Positions 1 through 5,381 are shown, counted from the first letter of the stretch. The stretch: DNA of 6,149 nt from Spirochaetales bacterium (GCA_017998025.1 JAGODW010000098.1:1-6149); one strand, 5' to 3'. Translations and numbers: made by a program. The notes: generated from the letters alone by a model not told the origin.

Positions 1-786
1 CCGATAGGCATGGTAAAAAAGATCCGCCCTCTTCAATCGATCCTTCCACCATTGATACCCTTCCTTCTCTAAGGTTTCCCAATTATAGATGGGGAATCCC
101 CAGTTCTGACCTGTCTCTGAAAACATGTCCGGTGGCGCCCCGGCCCTTAGTTCTTTCCGAAAAAAGTGGGGAAACGCCCATACATCAGCCGAATGTTCGC
201 TCATGAGGATCGGTAAATCCCCTTTTAGACAGATCCCCATTCGATCCAGGTTCCGGGCTGCCTGAACAAACTGTTCCTCGGCCCGAAACTGAACCCAGGC
301 ATAAAAAAGTAGATCTTTCTTCTGCGACCGAAACTCAGCGTAGGGCACTATCCAGGGGTTTGAGTCTATCCAGCGGGCTATCTCCGGGGAGGATTGAATC
401 TCCGTACGATGGCGGGAAAAGACTGTACGTAGAAACTGTTCTTTGATCGTGACCACTTCTGGAAACGGTATCCGTTGTAAAGCCTCTAACCGGGTCCGTT
501 CCGACTCCAGCTGGGGCAGTAGCTCTGGATCAAACTCCGGCAGTTCTTGAAGCCGGATATACACCGGATGAAGGGCAAACGCACTTAAAGCGCTGTAGGG
601 GGAACTTTGCGTTCCCGTATCGTTCATAGGAAGAATCTGAATAAACCGAAATCCTGCCTTAGCACACCAGGCTCCCAGGAGGGGTAGATCTGAGAACTCA
701 CCTATCCCAAAACTTTTCCTGCTGCGAAGGGAAGAAACCGGGAGGATAACTCCACTTTCGTACTTTGAAAAACCGGAAAATCTCAT
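1..786 (-). CDS. malQ: 4-alpha-glucanotransferase (amylomaltase, GH77), N-terminal 262 residues, cut by the window edge
   Basis: MalQ is a cytoplasmic enzyme that transfers alpha-1,4-glucan segments between maltodextrins and releases glucose during glycogen/maltodextrin metabolism. The minus strand is open for 262 codons from an ATG at 786 to the left edge. GH77 signatures appear in order: SGVILPVSSLRS and FGIGEFSDL (about 11-33), QILPMNDTG (50-58), SSPYSALSAFALHPVYI (61-77), KGDLPI (188-193), SADVWAFPHFF (199-209), GAPPDMFSETGQNWGFPIYNW (216-236 region). The last visible residues, FYHAYR, should lead directly into the Arg-Ile-Asp-His motif carrying the nucleophile Asp, so the catalytic residues lie outside the window. 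The start is supported by GGGAGG six bases upstream (793-798). It lies 35 bp downstream of the BFN-UVR gene on the same strand, probably co-transcribed. The DVWAFPHFF and FYHAYR details recall the DPE2-like/spirochaetal branch of GH77, from memory only. Family identity is very secure. Confidence 0.95.
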   Translation of the reverse strand, partial: MRFSGFSKYESGVILPVSSLRSRKSFGIGEFSDLPLLGAWCAKAGFRFIQILPMNDTGTQSSPYSALSAFALHPVYIRLQELPEFDPELLPQLESERTRLEALQRIPFPEVVTIKEQFLRTVFSRHRTEIQSSPEIARWIDSNPWIVPYAEFRSQKKDLLFYAWVQFRAEEQFVQAARNLDRMGICLKGDLPILMSEHSADVWAFPHFFRKELRAGAPPDMFSETGQNWGFPIYNWETLEKEGYQWWKDRLKRADLFYHAYR

Positions 787-821
787 GGTGCGCCTCCCGG
801 ATGCTGGTTTACAGAGAGAAG

Positions 822-1397
822 TTAATTTTCTCCGAGATCACGAAGTCGATCCCGGATACGGGCTGCATCTTCGTAATTCTCCGCATCGATTGCTTTTTGT
901 AACTCTTCTTTTAAGCGGGTTACTTCCAGTTCCCTTGGACTAGGGCTTTTCTCTTTTTCTTTCGTTTCCTCTTCGGTAACCAGTTTTATCGAGACTCCGG
1001 CCTCTGCAATAACCTGTTCCGCAATAAATATGGGACACTTAACCCGGACAGCGAGCCCTAACGCATCTGAAGGCCGGGAATCGATTACATACTTCTTCAA
1101 GCCCTGCTTCAGAAGGAGTCTGGCGTAAAAAGTCCCTTCTTTCAGTTCCGTTATCTCTACTTTTTCCAGGGTTACACCCAGCTTCTCCAGAAGAGAGATG
1201 AATAGATCATGCGTCAGCGGTCTGGGCATCGGAACCCCTCCCAGCCCTATAAGGATTGAATGGGCTTCGAGCTGACCAATAAATATGGGAACGGCTAATT
1301 CCGACCCCACCGGTTTTACCAGAACGGCATTTCCCTGTTCGGTATGGGCTACCGTCCAAATTTCCGCCTCGACAAACATTCCCTCTTTCATCTCCAC
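822..1397 (-). CDS. Bifunctional nuclease family (DUF151/BFN) protein with C-terminal UVR motif
   Basis: Residues 7-140 form a BFN/DUF151 domain. Visible family blocks are VPIFIGQLEAHSI (36-48), PRPLTHDL (58-65), GTFYARL (88-94) and the strongly conserved DSRPSDALGLAVR (106-118). A charged linker (142-155) leads to a UVR motif (156-188, with AIDAENYEDAARIRDRL), the UvrB/UvrC/ClpC-type coiled hairpin used for protein contact. In plants and bacteria BFN members are described as nucleases or stress-response proteins; the BFN-UVR fusion is common in bacteria, and its exact role is not settled. The start is uncertain: GTG at 1397, ATG at 1391 and ATG at 1379 are all in frame. A perfect TATAAT ends at 1403, so the transcript would begin near 1397-1395, making GTG 1397 leaderless or ATG 1391 almost so. 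Homologous sequence (FVEAEIW...) begins only at residue 8, so ATG 1379 is also plausible. It is the first gene of an operon with malQ. Confidence 0.92.
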   Translation of the reverse strand: MEMKEGMFVEAEIWTVAHTEQGNAVLVKPVGSELAVPIFIGQLEAHSILIGLGGVPMPRPLTHDLFISLLEKLGVTLEKVEITELKEGTFYARLLLKQGLKKYVIDSRPSDALGLAVRVKCPIFIAEQVIAEAGVSIKLVTEEETKEKEKSPSPRELEVTRLKEELQKAIDAENYEDAARIRDRLRDLGEN

Positions 1398-1402
1398 CTT
1401 TC

Positions 1403-1431
1403 ATTATAAAGAATGGAGATAAAAAAATCAA
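1403..1431 (-). promoter_or_regulatory. Sigma-70-type promoter for the BFN-UVR/malQ operon
   Basis: On the minus strand, -35 TTGATT (1431-1426), a 17-bp spacer, and a perfect -10 TATAAT (1408-1403). The predicted transcription start, 6-8 bases on, falls at 1397-1395, which is the GTG start codon itself, so the mRNA would be leaderless or nearly so. The match is visible directly; activity is inferred. Confidence 0.65.
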
Positions 1432-1440
1432 ACCGTTATC

Positions 1441-1456
1441 GGGCCTTCCATTTGCA
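1441..1456 (+). promoter_or_regulatory. Possible sigma-54 (-24/-12) promoter upstream of the response regulator
   Basis: GGGC at 1441-1444 and TTGCA at 1452-1456 give the invariant GG-N10-GC spacing (GG 1442-1443, GC 1454-1455). Compared with the TGGCAC-N5-TTGCW consensus, the first T is G and the AC after GGC is missing, but the -12 block is perfect. Transcription would begin near 1467, leaving a 34-nt leader before the ATG at 1501. It overlaps the -35 of the sigma-70-type promoter, so the two would be mutually exclusive. If real, the sigma-54 activator controls itself. Chance similarity cannot be excluded. Confidence 0.35.
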
Positions 1457-1480
1457 ATTTGATACCCCCCTTTTTATAAT
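1452..1480 (+). promoter_or_regulatory. Sigma-70-type promoter for the response regulator
   Basis: -35 TTGCAA (1452-1457), a 17-bp spacer and a perfect -10 TATAAT (1475-1480). The predicted start near 1487 coincides with the first base of AGGTG (1487-1491), a Shine-Dalgarno-like sequence nine bases before the ATG at 1501. The leader is only about 14 nt. This promoter is back to back with the BFN promoter; the two -35 elements are 20 bp apart. Confidence 0.6.
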
Positions 1481-1500
1481 AAGTTCAGGTGTAGCAATCC

Positions 1501-2670
1501 ATGTGGAAGATACTTTTTGTAGATGATGAGCCACGAGATCACGCAATTTTAAACTTAACGCTACCTCCTTACTTTGAACTACACTCCTGTTATACCGGAA
1601 ATGAAGCTCTTGCTGCGTATGCACAAAAAAAACCACAAATCGTACTACTGGATATTGTGTTACCAGACATCGACGGCATTGAACTCTTAAAACTGTTACG
1701 GAAAGAGGAAAACGGAACCGTATTTATTATGGTTTCCGGGTATGATGATCCGGATATGATCGTTGAGGCGGTAAAAGCCGGAGCAGAAGAATATCTGGTT
1801 AAACCGTATACGTCCGACACATTACGTCGAATTCTTCAAAAATATGTGCAACGGGATACAGACTTTCATCTCCACCCCTCCATAGACGCAGAAGCTCCTG
1901 CAAGATTTTTTCAACACGTGGGAGAATTCGGCTTAGTGGGAAGATCCAGCGCTATTCAGAACATTCGGCAGCAGATAAAAAAGTACGGCCCTTCCGACAG
2001 TACTGTTTTAATAACCGGTGAGAGCGGTACAGGGAAAGAGTTAATTGCACAAGCATTGCATGAAACATCCAAACGCAAAGAAGGACCTTTCCTGGCTGTA
2101 AACTGCAGCACTATACCCGATTCTCTCTTCGAATCAGAACTTTTTGGAACTGAACGGGGAGCGTTTACCGATGCAACCGATCGACAGGGAATTTTCGAAT
2201 CTGCCCATAAGGGGACTCTTTTTCTGGACGAGATAGGAGAACTTACACCCCGGGTTCAGGTGAAACTCCTGCGGGTACTGGAAGATAAAGAAATCCGGCC
2301 TGTCGGATCTTCCAGAAGTAAAAAAATAGATATCCGCATCATTGCTGCAACCAATCAAGATCTGGTGCATGCAACTGAATCAGGAAATTTCCGTCGCGAC
2401 CTCTATTACCGATTGAATGTTTTTCGCATCTCTATTCCCCCCCTACGAGAACGAAAGGAAGACATTCCCCTTCTGGCTTACCATTTTCTCCATACCCAGA
2501 GTGAAAAGAGTCCATTATCCTCTGATCTCTATTTCAAGGAAGGAGCTTTAAAAAAACTACTGGAACATGATTGGCCGGGTAATGTACGAGAATTGAAGCA
2601 TGTAATTGAAAGAGCAATCCATTTAACCGAGACCCCAGATATCGGGCCCGAGTTAATTACCTTTTTTTAA
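1501..2670 (+). CDS. NtrC-family sigma-54-dependent response regulator lacking the C-terminal DNA-binding domain
   Basis: A cytoplasmic two-component regulator that would use ATP hydrolysis to remodel RNA polymerase-sigma-54. Receiver (1-118): acidic pair D8/D9, phosphoacceptor D51 in VLLDIVLPDIDG, S79, and K101 in YLVKPY, all intact. AAA+ core (143-376): VGRSSAIQ (146-153), Walker A GESGTGKE (173-180), the sigma-54 contact loop reading GAFTDA (220-225) rather than GAFTGA, Walker B GTLFLDEI (238-245), sensor I AATNQDL (282-288), the arginine-finger region FRRDLYYRLNV (297-307) and sensor II WPGNVRELKHVIERA (358-372). The protein stops 17 residues later at 389; the roughly 60-70 residue Fis-type helix-turn-helix of the family is absent. 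A convergent gene ends 12 bp downstream, so no lost domain hides in another frame. This resembles FlgR of Helicobacter and Campylobacter. No partner histidine kinase is in the window. The start ATG follows AGGTG with nine-base spacing. Confidence 0.95.
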   Translation: MWKILFVDDEPRDHAILNLTLPPYFELHSCYTGNEALAAYAQKKPQIVLLDIVLPDIDGIELLKLLRKEENGTVFIMVSGYDDPDMIVEAVKAGAEEYLVKPYTSDTLRRILQKYVQRDTDFHLHPSIDAEAPARFFQHVGEFGLVGRSSAIQNIRQQIKKYGPSDSTVLITGESGTGKELIAQALHETSKRKEGPFLAVNCSTIPDSLFESELFGTERGAFTDATDRQGIFESAHKGTLFLDEIGELTPRVQVKLLRVLEDKEIRPVGSSRSKKIDIRIIAATNQDLVHATESGNFRRDLYYRLNVFRISIPPLRERKEDIPLLAYHFLHTQSEKSPLSSDLYFKEGALKKLLEHDWPGNVRELKHVIERAIHLTETPDIGPELITFF

Positions 2671-2680
2671 CTCAATTTTT
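2650..2680 (+). terminator. Weak candidate intrinsic terminator after the response regulator
   Basis: GAGTTAA (2650-2656) and TTAACTC (2667-2673) are perfect 7-base inverted copies with a 10-base loop, followed by AATTTTT. The stem has only two G-C pairs and overlaps the last codons and stop of the response regulator, so it is weak. On the minus strand no U-tract follows, so it would not serve the convergent gene. Confidence 0.35.
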
Positions 2681-2682
2681 AC

Positions 2683-3141
2683 TCAACCACGAATTTTCCG
2701 GATAGCAACCGCCAGGAGAATAGGGTACCGATTCCCCTGTTCATCCGTGTATACTTCCTCAATACTTCCCACAATAATTACAGCATCGTTCAGCTGAATA
2801 GTAGAGGATAGTACAGATGCATACTCTGGACCTTGAACGTATACAAACGCCCGGTATAGATGGATTTGTTCCGTTCCCTCCCATTCTCCATTCACTACTT
2901 CGAGTTCCGCAGTAAATTGTTCTGGATCCGACTCTAAAACAGTAATTGCCGATATCGAACCATCAAACAGGACGTACTTTTTATAGGAGGACGGATGGAA
3001 ATGGGGGGATTCTACCAGCCGAACGATTCCTTTAAGATCGAGAGACACATCTAATACCTTAAGAAGAGCATCCGGTTCCAAAGAAAATAGGGATAGGGGA
3101 AGAATAAGCAGAAGGAAACTACATACCCGTTTCTTTCTCAC
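2683..3141 (-). CDS. Small exported protein of unknown function (possible OB-fold-like beta domain)
   Basis: 152 residues. The N-terminus is a clear signal peptide: basic MRKKR, then the hydrophobic run VCSFLLLILPLSLFS (6-20), with a plausible signal peptidase I site near residue 20 (LFS before LEPDA). There is no lipobox cysteine after the hydrophobic core, so a soluble periplasmic protein is more likely than a lipoprotein. The mature part contains alternating beta-strand-like segments (YKKYVLFDGSISAITVLE, 53-70; HLYRAFVYVQG, 94-104; NDAVIIVGSIEEVYTDEQGN, 118-137), reminiscent of small OB-like folds; I do not recognise a family. The start is GTG at 3141; an in-frame TAA at 3147-3145 prevents an upstream start, and no later start preserves the signal peptide. 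No convincing Shine-Dalgarno is present: AAGG lies one base from GTG. It is convergent with the response regulator and divergent from the STAS operon. Confidence 0.8.
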   Translation of the reverse strand: MRKKRVCSFLLLILPLSLFSLEPDALLKVLDVSLDLKGIVRLVESPHFHPSSYKKYVLFDGSISAITVLESDPEQFTAELEVVNGEWEGTEQIHLYRAFVYVQGPEYASVLSSTIQLNDAVIIVGSIEEVYTDEQGNRYPILLAVAIRKIRG

Positions 3142-3147
3142 GCCTTA

Positions 3148-3175
3148 ATTATCTTCCCGAAAAAGAAAAAGTCAA
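3148..3175 (-). promoter_or_regulatory. Sigma-70-type promoter for the small exported protein
   Basis: On the minus strand, -35 TTGACT (3175-3170), a 16-bp spacer and -10 GATAAT (3153-3148). The seventh base after the -10 is the G of the GTG start at 3141, again predicting a leaderless message. Five of six bases match at each element. Confidence 0.6.
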
Positions 3176-3184
3176 GCTTGTAAA

Positions 3185-3195
3185 AGGTAATACCT
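3185..3195. repeat. 11-bp palindrome AGGTAATACCT between divergent promoters
   Basis: AGGTA-A-TACCT is a perfect inverted repeat about ten bases upstream of the minus-strand -35 and about 30 bases upstream of the plus-strand -35. Its position suits an operator shared by both promoters, but an 11-bp palindrome can easily arise by chance. No second copy was noticed in the window. Confidence 0.3.
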
Positions 3196-3225
3196 CCTGT
3201 TACTATTGCCGATACTAGGATATAT

Positions 3226-3254
3226 TTGACAAAACTGAAAGCGATGGATACTAT
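3226..3254 (+). promoter_or_regulatory. Sigma-70-type promoter for the STAS-pspA-regulator operon
   Basis: Perfect -35 TTGACA (3226-3231), a 17-bp spacer and -10 TACTAT (3249-3254). Transcription should start near 3261, giving a 47-nt leader before the ATG at 3308. No sigma-54 GG-N10-GC element was found in this intergenic region, so the pspA operon seems not to use the PspF/sigma-54 mode known from enterobacteria. Confidence 0.6.
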
Positions 3255-3307
3255 TAAAGATAAGTTTTCTGAAGGCTATAGAAAAAGTTCGCAATCGAAG
3301 GGGTGCT

Positions 3308-3859
3308 ATGAACAATAATGAAATTGTACCCGGATTTGATGAAGAAAAAGACGAAAGTTTAAAAATTCGTCTTCAAAAAGTGGATTCCATCGATGGGTGC
3401 TTAATCCTCTATCTAACCGGCTACATCGATACCTATAATTCCAACTTCTTTCAAAAACGGGTCAACCGCGCTATAGAATCAGGATTTATTCGATTGATTT
3501 TTCACTGTAGCGGATTAAACTATGTCTCCAGTACCGGTATCGGATCCTTCACCGCATTCTTAAAAGCTGTAAAACCGCGGGGAGGCGATCTAGTTCTCCT
3601 GGAAATCCAACCAAAAGTTTACGAAGTATTTCAACTGTTAGGATTTTCCCAGTTTTTTAATATTAAGGACAATCTGGATGAAGCGATAGAATTTTTTACC
3701 AAAGGGGGAACAAAGGTTGAATCAGAGGTGTTTCCCAAAATCTTTAAATGCCCCATTTGTTCAAAAAAACTGAAAGCCGTGAAGGCAGGTAGGTTTCGCT
3801 GTTCAGAATGTAAGACAATTCTTGCTATTGATAATAATGGCCAGGTATTTCTAGGATAA
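3308..3859 (+). CDS. STAS-domain (anti-sigma factor antagonist-like) protein with C-terminal zinc ribbon
   Basis: Residues 18-132 form a STAS domain of the SpoIIAA/RsbV type, proteins that usually bind an anti-sigma kinase and are switched by phosphorylation of a conserved serine. The segment LYLTGYIDTYN (34-44) is the early beta-strand/loop, and NYVSSTGIGSF (71-81) corresponds to the phosphorylation loop. The usual DSSG reads S74-S75-T76-G77, so the acceptor position is threonine and the preceding aspartate is serine. GDLVLLEIQPKVYEVFQLLGF (93-113 region) and NLDEAIEFF (122-130) complete the fold. Residues 148-168 carry CPIC and CSEC pairs separated by 13 residues, a four-cysteine zinc ribbon, followed by a short beta tail. 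The start ATG has AAGGGG four bases upstream (3299-3303 region). pspA starts six bases after the stop. No anti-sigma kinase is encoded in the window. The partner and target are unknown. Confidence 0.92.
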   Translation: MNNNEIVPGFDEEKDESLKIRLQKVDSIDGCLILYLTGYIDTYNSNFFQKRVNRAIESGFIRLIFHCSGLNYVSSTGIGSFTAFLKAVKPRGGDLVLLEIQPKVYEVFQLLGFSQFFNIKDNLDEAIEFFTKGGTKVESEVFPKIFKCPICSKKLKAVKAGRFRCSECKTILAIDNNGQVFLG

Positions 3860-3865
3860 TCCAGT

Positions 3866-4555
3866 ATGGGATTATTTCAGCGGTTCAGAAGGGTAGTCTC
3901 CTCACAATTAAATCACCTCCTATCCCGGGCAGAGCAACCGGAAAAAATGCTGAACCAGCTTCTCATGGAAATGAATAAACAGCTCCTGGACGCAAAAAAG
4001 AGCGTTGCCGCAGCAATCGCAGATGAGAAACAATTGGAACGGCAGCTTACAGCTTCTTTAGAGCAAGCGAAAGAATGGGAACGAAAGGCAATCCTTGCCG
4101 TTCAGGAAAAACGGGATGATTTAGCCAGAGAAGCCCTCTTAAAAAAACAAGAACTTGAAGGAATGATCCTTCAACAGAAAAATCTTTTAGATGCACAGCA
4201 CGAAGCGGTAGAACGACTTAAGTACTCCCTCCTCGACCTCCAAAAGAAGTTAGAGGAAGCTCAGCGAAAGAAAAATATTCTCATCGCACGGGCTAAACGG
4301 GCTGAAGCTGCAAAACGGATGCAGGAAACCCTGGGGACTGTTAGCGATACATCCTCTTTTGAAGCCTTTGAACGGTTAGCATCCAAAGTGGATCAAATGG
4401 AAGTAGAAGTTGAGGCTCTCAATGAGATGGAGATGAGCCTTTCTGATTCAAATCTGGCAGCACGGTTCAAAGAACTGGAGCAATCCGTGCAAAACGAGGA
4501 TGCCGATCGGTTATTAGCAGAGTTAAAACGTAAGCTCCTTGAAGAAAAAAACTGA
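3866..4555 (+). CDS. pspA: PspA/IM30 (Vipp1) family membrane-stress protein
   Basis: 229 residues, close to the family's usual 220-230. Members are peripheral inner-membrane, ESCRT-III-like proteins that oligomerise on damaged membrane and preserve the proton gradient. The N-terminal segment MGLFQRFRRVVSSQLNHLLSRA (1-22) is the amphipathic membrane-binding helix, followed by QPEKMLNQLLMEMNKQL (24-40), the family's Pro-containing turn and helix. Most of residues 25-150 is coiled coil, including EWERKAILAVQEKRDDLAREAL (70-91) and RAKRAEAAKRMQETLG (142-157), both typical of PspA. The C-terminal helices (165-229) are present. The start is ATG at 3866, with AGGA about nine bases upstream inside the end of the STAS gene. 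It is flanked tightly by the STAS gene (6 bp) and overlaps the winged-helix regulator by 17 bp. No pspB, pspC or pspF is nearby. Confidence 0.93.
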   Translation: MGLFQRFRRVVSSQLNHLLSRAEQPEKMLNQLLMEMNKQLLDAKKSVAAAIADEKQLERQLTASLEQAKEWERKAILAVQEKRDDLAREALLKKQELEGMILQQKNLLDAQHEAVERLKYSLLDLQKKLEEAQRKKNILIARAKRAEAAKRMQETLGTVSDTSSFEAFERLASKVDQMEVEVEALNEMEMSLSDSNLAARFKELEQSVQNEDADRLLAELKRKLLEEKN

Positions 4556-5204
4556 TTCAATCAACGGTTCTCTGTTATTTGTTTCTCCTGATCCTTCTCT
4601 GCAGGCACAAATTGATATCGTCGGGAAAACCCAGTTCCCCTCTCTTTCTTTTACAACCCTTCCCCAGCTGCCTCAATCCTTCCATGGGTACGATGTCCTG
4701 GTTCTGCCATACTCAACGAATAGGGATTATACGCCCATCAGTTCCGGGCATTCTCTTATACTATATGGGCCTCTCGAATCCATGCCTATAGGCTTTCTGC
4801 AAGGATGCGCCGATTATCTTGTAGACCCCTGGTACCCGGAAGAATTATTCTTTCGGGCCATCCGGTTTTTACCTCCCAAATGGATACTTATCCACGGTGT
4901 TCGGATACAGGTTACTTCTACGGAGTTGCAAACAAGCACCCTTTCCGTTCCCATAACATATCATGAGTTCCGTTTACTGGATGCTTTAAAAAAATCTAAT
5001 GGTTCTATTGTCCCTAGATCCTTTCTGGAGTCTCTTGTACCCCATCGGTCCCGATCCCTCCGTTCCCGGATTATCGATATCCATATCTCACGACTCCGAA
5101 AGAAAATTCTCACCTGCCTCCAGAGTGAAACAGCCGTCTCTCCCGGCTTCAACCCCATCCACTCTTTTCGTGGATATGGGTACCTCCTCTGGATTGATCA
5201 ATAA
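4539..5204 (+). CDS. OmpR/PhoB-type winged-helix regulator with degenerate, apparently non-phosphorylatable receiver
   Basis: 221 residues. The C-terminal 120-218 is a clear OmpR/PhoB effector domain: ITYHEFRLLDALKKSNG (139-155), IVPRSFLESLV (157-167), the recognition helix RSRIIDIHISRLRKKI (175-190) and the wing FRGYGYLL (210-217). The N-terminal 10-112 keeps the receiver fold outline (SLLFVSPDP 11-19; YDVLVLPYS 51-59; SLILYGP 72-78; CADYLVDPWYPEELFFRAI 90-108) but lacks the key residues: the acidic pair is absent, the phosphoacceptor position is proline 57, the Ser/Thr switch is missing, and the KP lysine is Asp96 (DP). It therefore probably works without phosphorylation, like HP1021 or ChxR. 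The start is TTG at 4539 inside the end of pspA (17-bp overlap), with no strong Shine-Dalgarno, suggesting translational coupling; no ATG lies near the N-terminus. The coding strand is conspicuously C/T-rich compared with pspA. Targets are unknown; its own operon and the adjacent non-coding region are natural candidates. Confidence 0.9.
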   Translation: MKKKTDSINGSLLFVSPDPSLQAQIDIVGKTQFPSLSFTTLPQLPQSFHGYDVLVLPYSTNRDYTPISSGHSLILYGPLESMPIGFLQGCADYLVDPWYPEELFFRAIRFLPPKWILIHGVRIQVTSTELQTSTLSVPITYHEFRLLDALKKSNGSIVPRSFLESLVPHRSRSLRSRIIDIHISRLRKKILTCLQSETAVSPGFNPIHSFRGYGYLLWIDQ

Positions 5205-5211
5205 CTCAAAA

Positions 5212-5231
5212 TGTGCAAAACCTGTGGATAA
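5212..5231 (-). promoter_or_regulatory. DnaA box pair A
   Basis: Read on the minus strand, TTTTGCACA (5220-5212) and the perfect box TTATCCACA (5231-5223). Both fit TTWTNCACA and point the same way. Their starts are 11 bp apart, about one helical turn, suitable for cooperative DnaA binding. They start eight bases after the regulator's stop codon. Confidence 0.6.
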
Positions 5232-5295
5232 TTTGTTGGTAGTCAGCTGATAATTTGAGAAGGATAAAGCCTTCCCCATACAGAGCGTATTCAAC

Positions 5296-5338
5296 TCTTT
5301 ATATTACAATAAGATAAAAAATACTTTATAAGTCAATA
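5296..5338. other. AT-rich core between DnaA box pairs (possible unwinding element)
   Basis: About 85% A+T over some 40 bases, with CTTTATA repeated directly at 5297-5303 and 5324-5330. It lies between the two DnaA box pairs, where a DNA unwinding element would be expected. AT-richness is visible; function is inferred. Confidence 0.35.
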
Positions 5339-5355
5339 GCATTCGGTGTTGGAGT

Positions 5356-5371
5356 TGGCCTATTAATTGCT
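5356..5371 (+). promoter_or_regulatory. Candidate sigma-54 (-24/-12) promoter upstream of the membrane protein
   Basis: TGGC at 5356-5359 and TTGCT at 5367-5371 match the core of the sigma-54 consensus TGGCAC-N5-TTGCW, with exact GG-N10-GC spacing (GG 5357-5358, GC 5369-5370). Only the less conserved bases right after TGGC differ. Transcription would begin near 5382, the first base of the second DnaA box pair, leaving a 76-nt leader. It is the best such match seen in the intergenic regions here, and the window itself encodes a sigma-54 activator. Confidence 0.5.
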
Positions 5372-5381
5372 TATTAAAGGA

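Noticed and set aside
1207..1431. Minus-strand reading frame overlapping the BFN gene in another frame
   Set aside because: It is a shadow of the well-supported BFN gene; its translation has no recognisable domain.
1454..1467. Minus-strand GG-N10-GC (GG followed by TTGC) as a sigma-54 promoter for the BFN gene
   Set aside because: The conserved C after GG is absent, the match arises partly from the self-complementary TTGCAA, and a much better sigma-70-type promoter is closer to the gene.
2670..2720. Possible frameshift in the T7 run at 2662-2668 that could hide a lost HTH domain of the sigma-54 activator
   Set aside because: The alternative reading of the following bases reaches a stop quickly and shows no HTH-like sequence, and the downstream DNA is well explained by the convergent gene.
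3193..3199. Perfect Shine-Dalgarno AGGAGGT on the minus strand
   Set aside because: No start codon at usable distance; the next gene on that strand begins about 50 bp further on. Probably fortuitous, partly formed by the palindrome.
3244..3318. A 24-codon reading frame starting ATG at 3244 and overlapping the STAS gene start, as a possible leader peptide
   Set aside because: The predicted transcription start (about 3261) lies after its ATG, there is no good Shine-Dalgarno, and it runs through the -10 region; chance frame is likelier.
4888..4896. TTATCCACG, an 8/9 DnaA-box match in the regulator gene
   Set aside because: Single, inside coding sequence, opposite orientation, about 315 bp from the clustered boxes; likely chance.
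5259..5274. Short hairpin GAAGG-6 nt-CCTTC after the regulator gene as a terminator
   Set aside because: Only five base pairs and no T-tract on either strand; no credible terminator found between 5205 and 5457.
4999..5294. Overlapping reading frames on both strands at the end of the regulator gene running into the DnaA-box region
   Set aside because: They overlap the strongly supported winged-helix domain, lack ribosome-binding sites and have low-complexity, non-protein-like translations.
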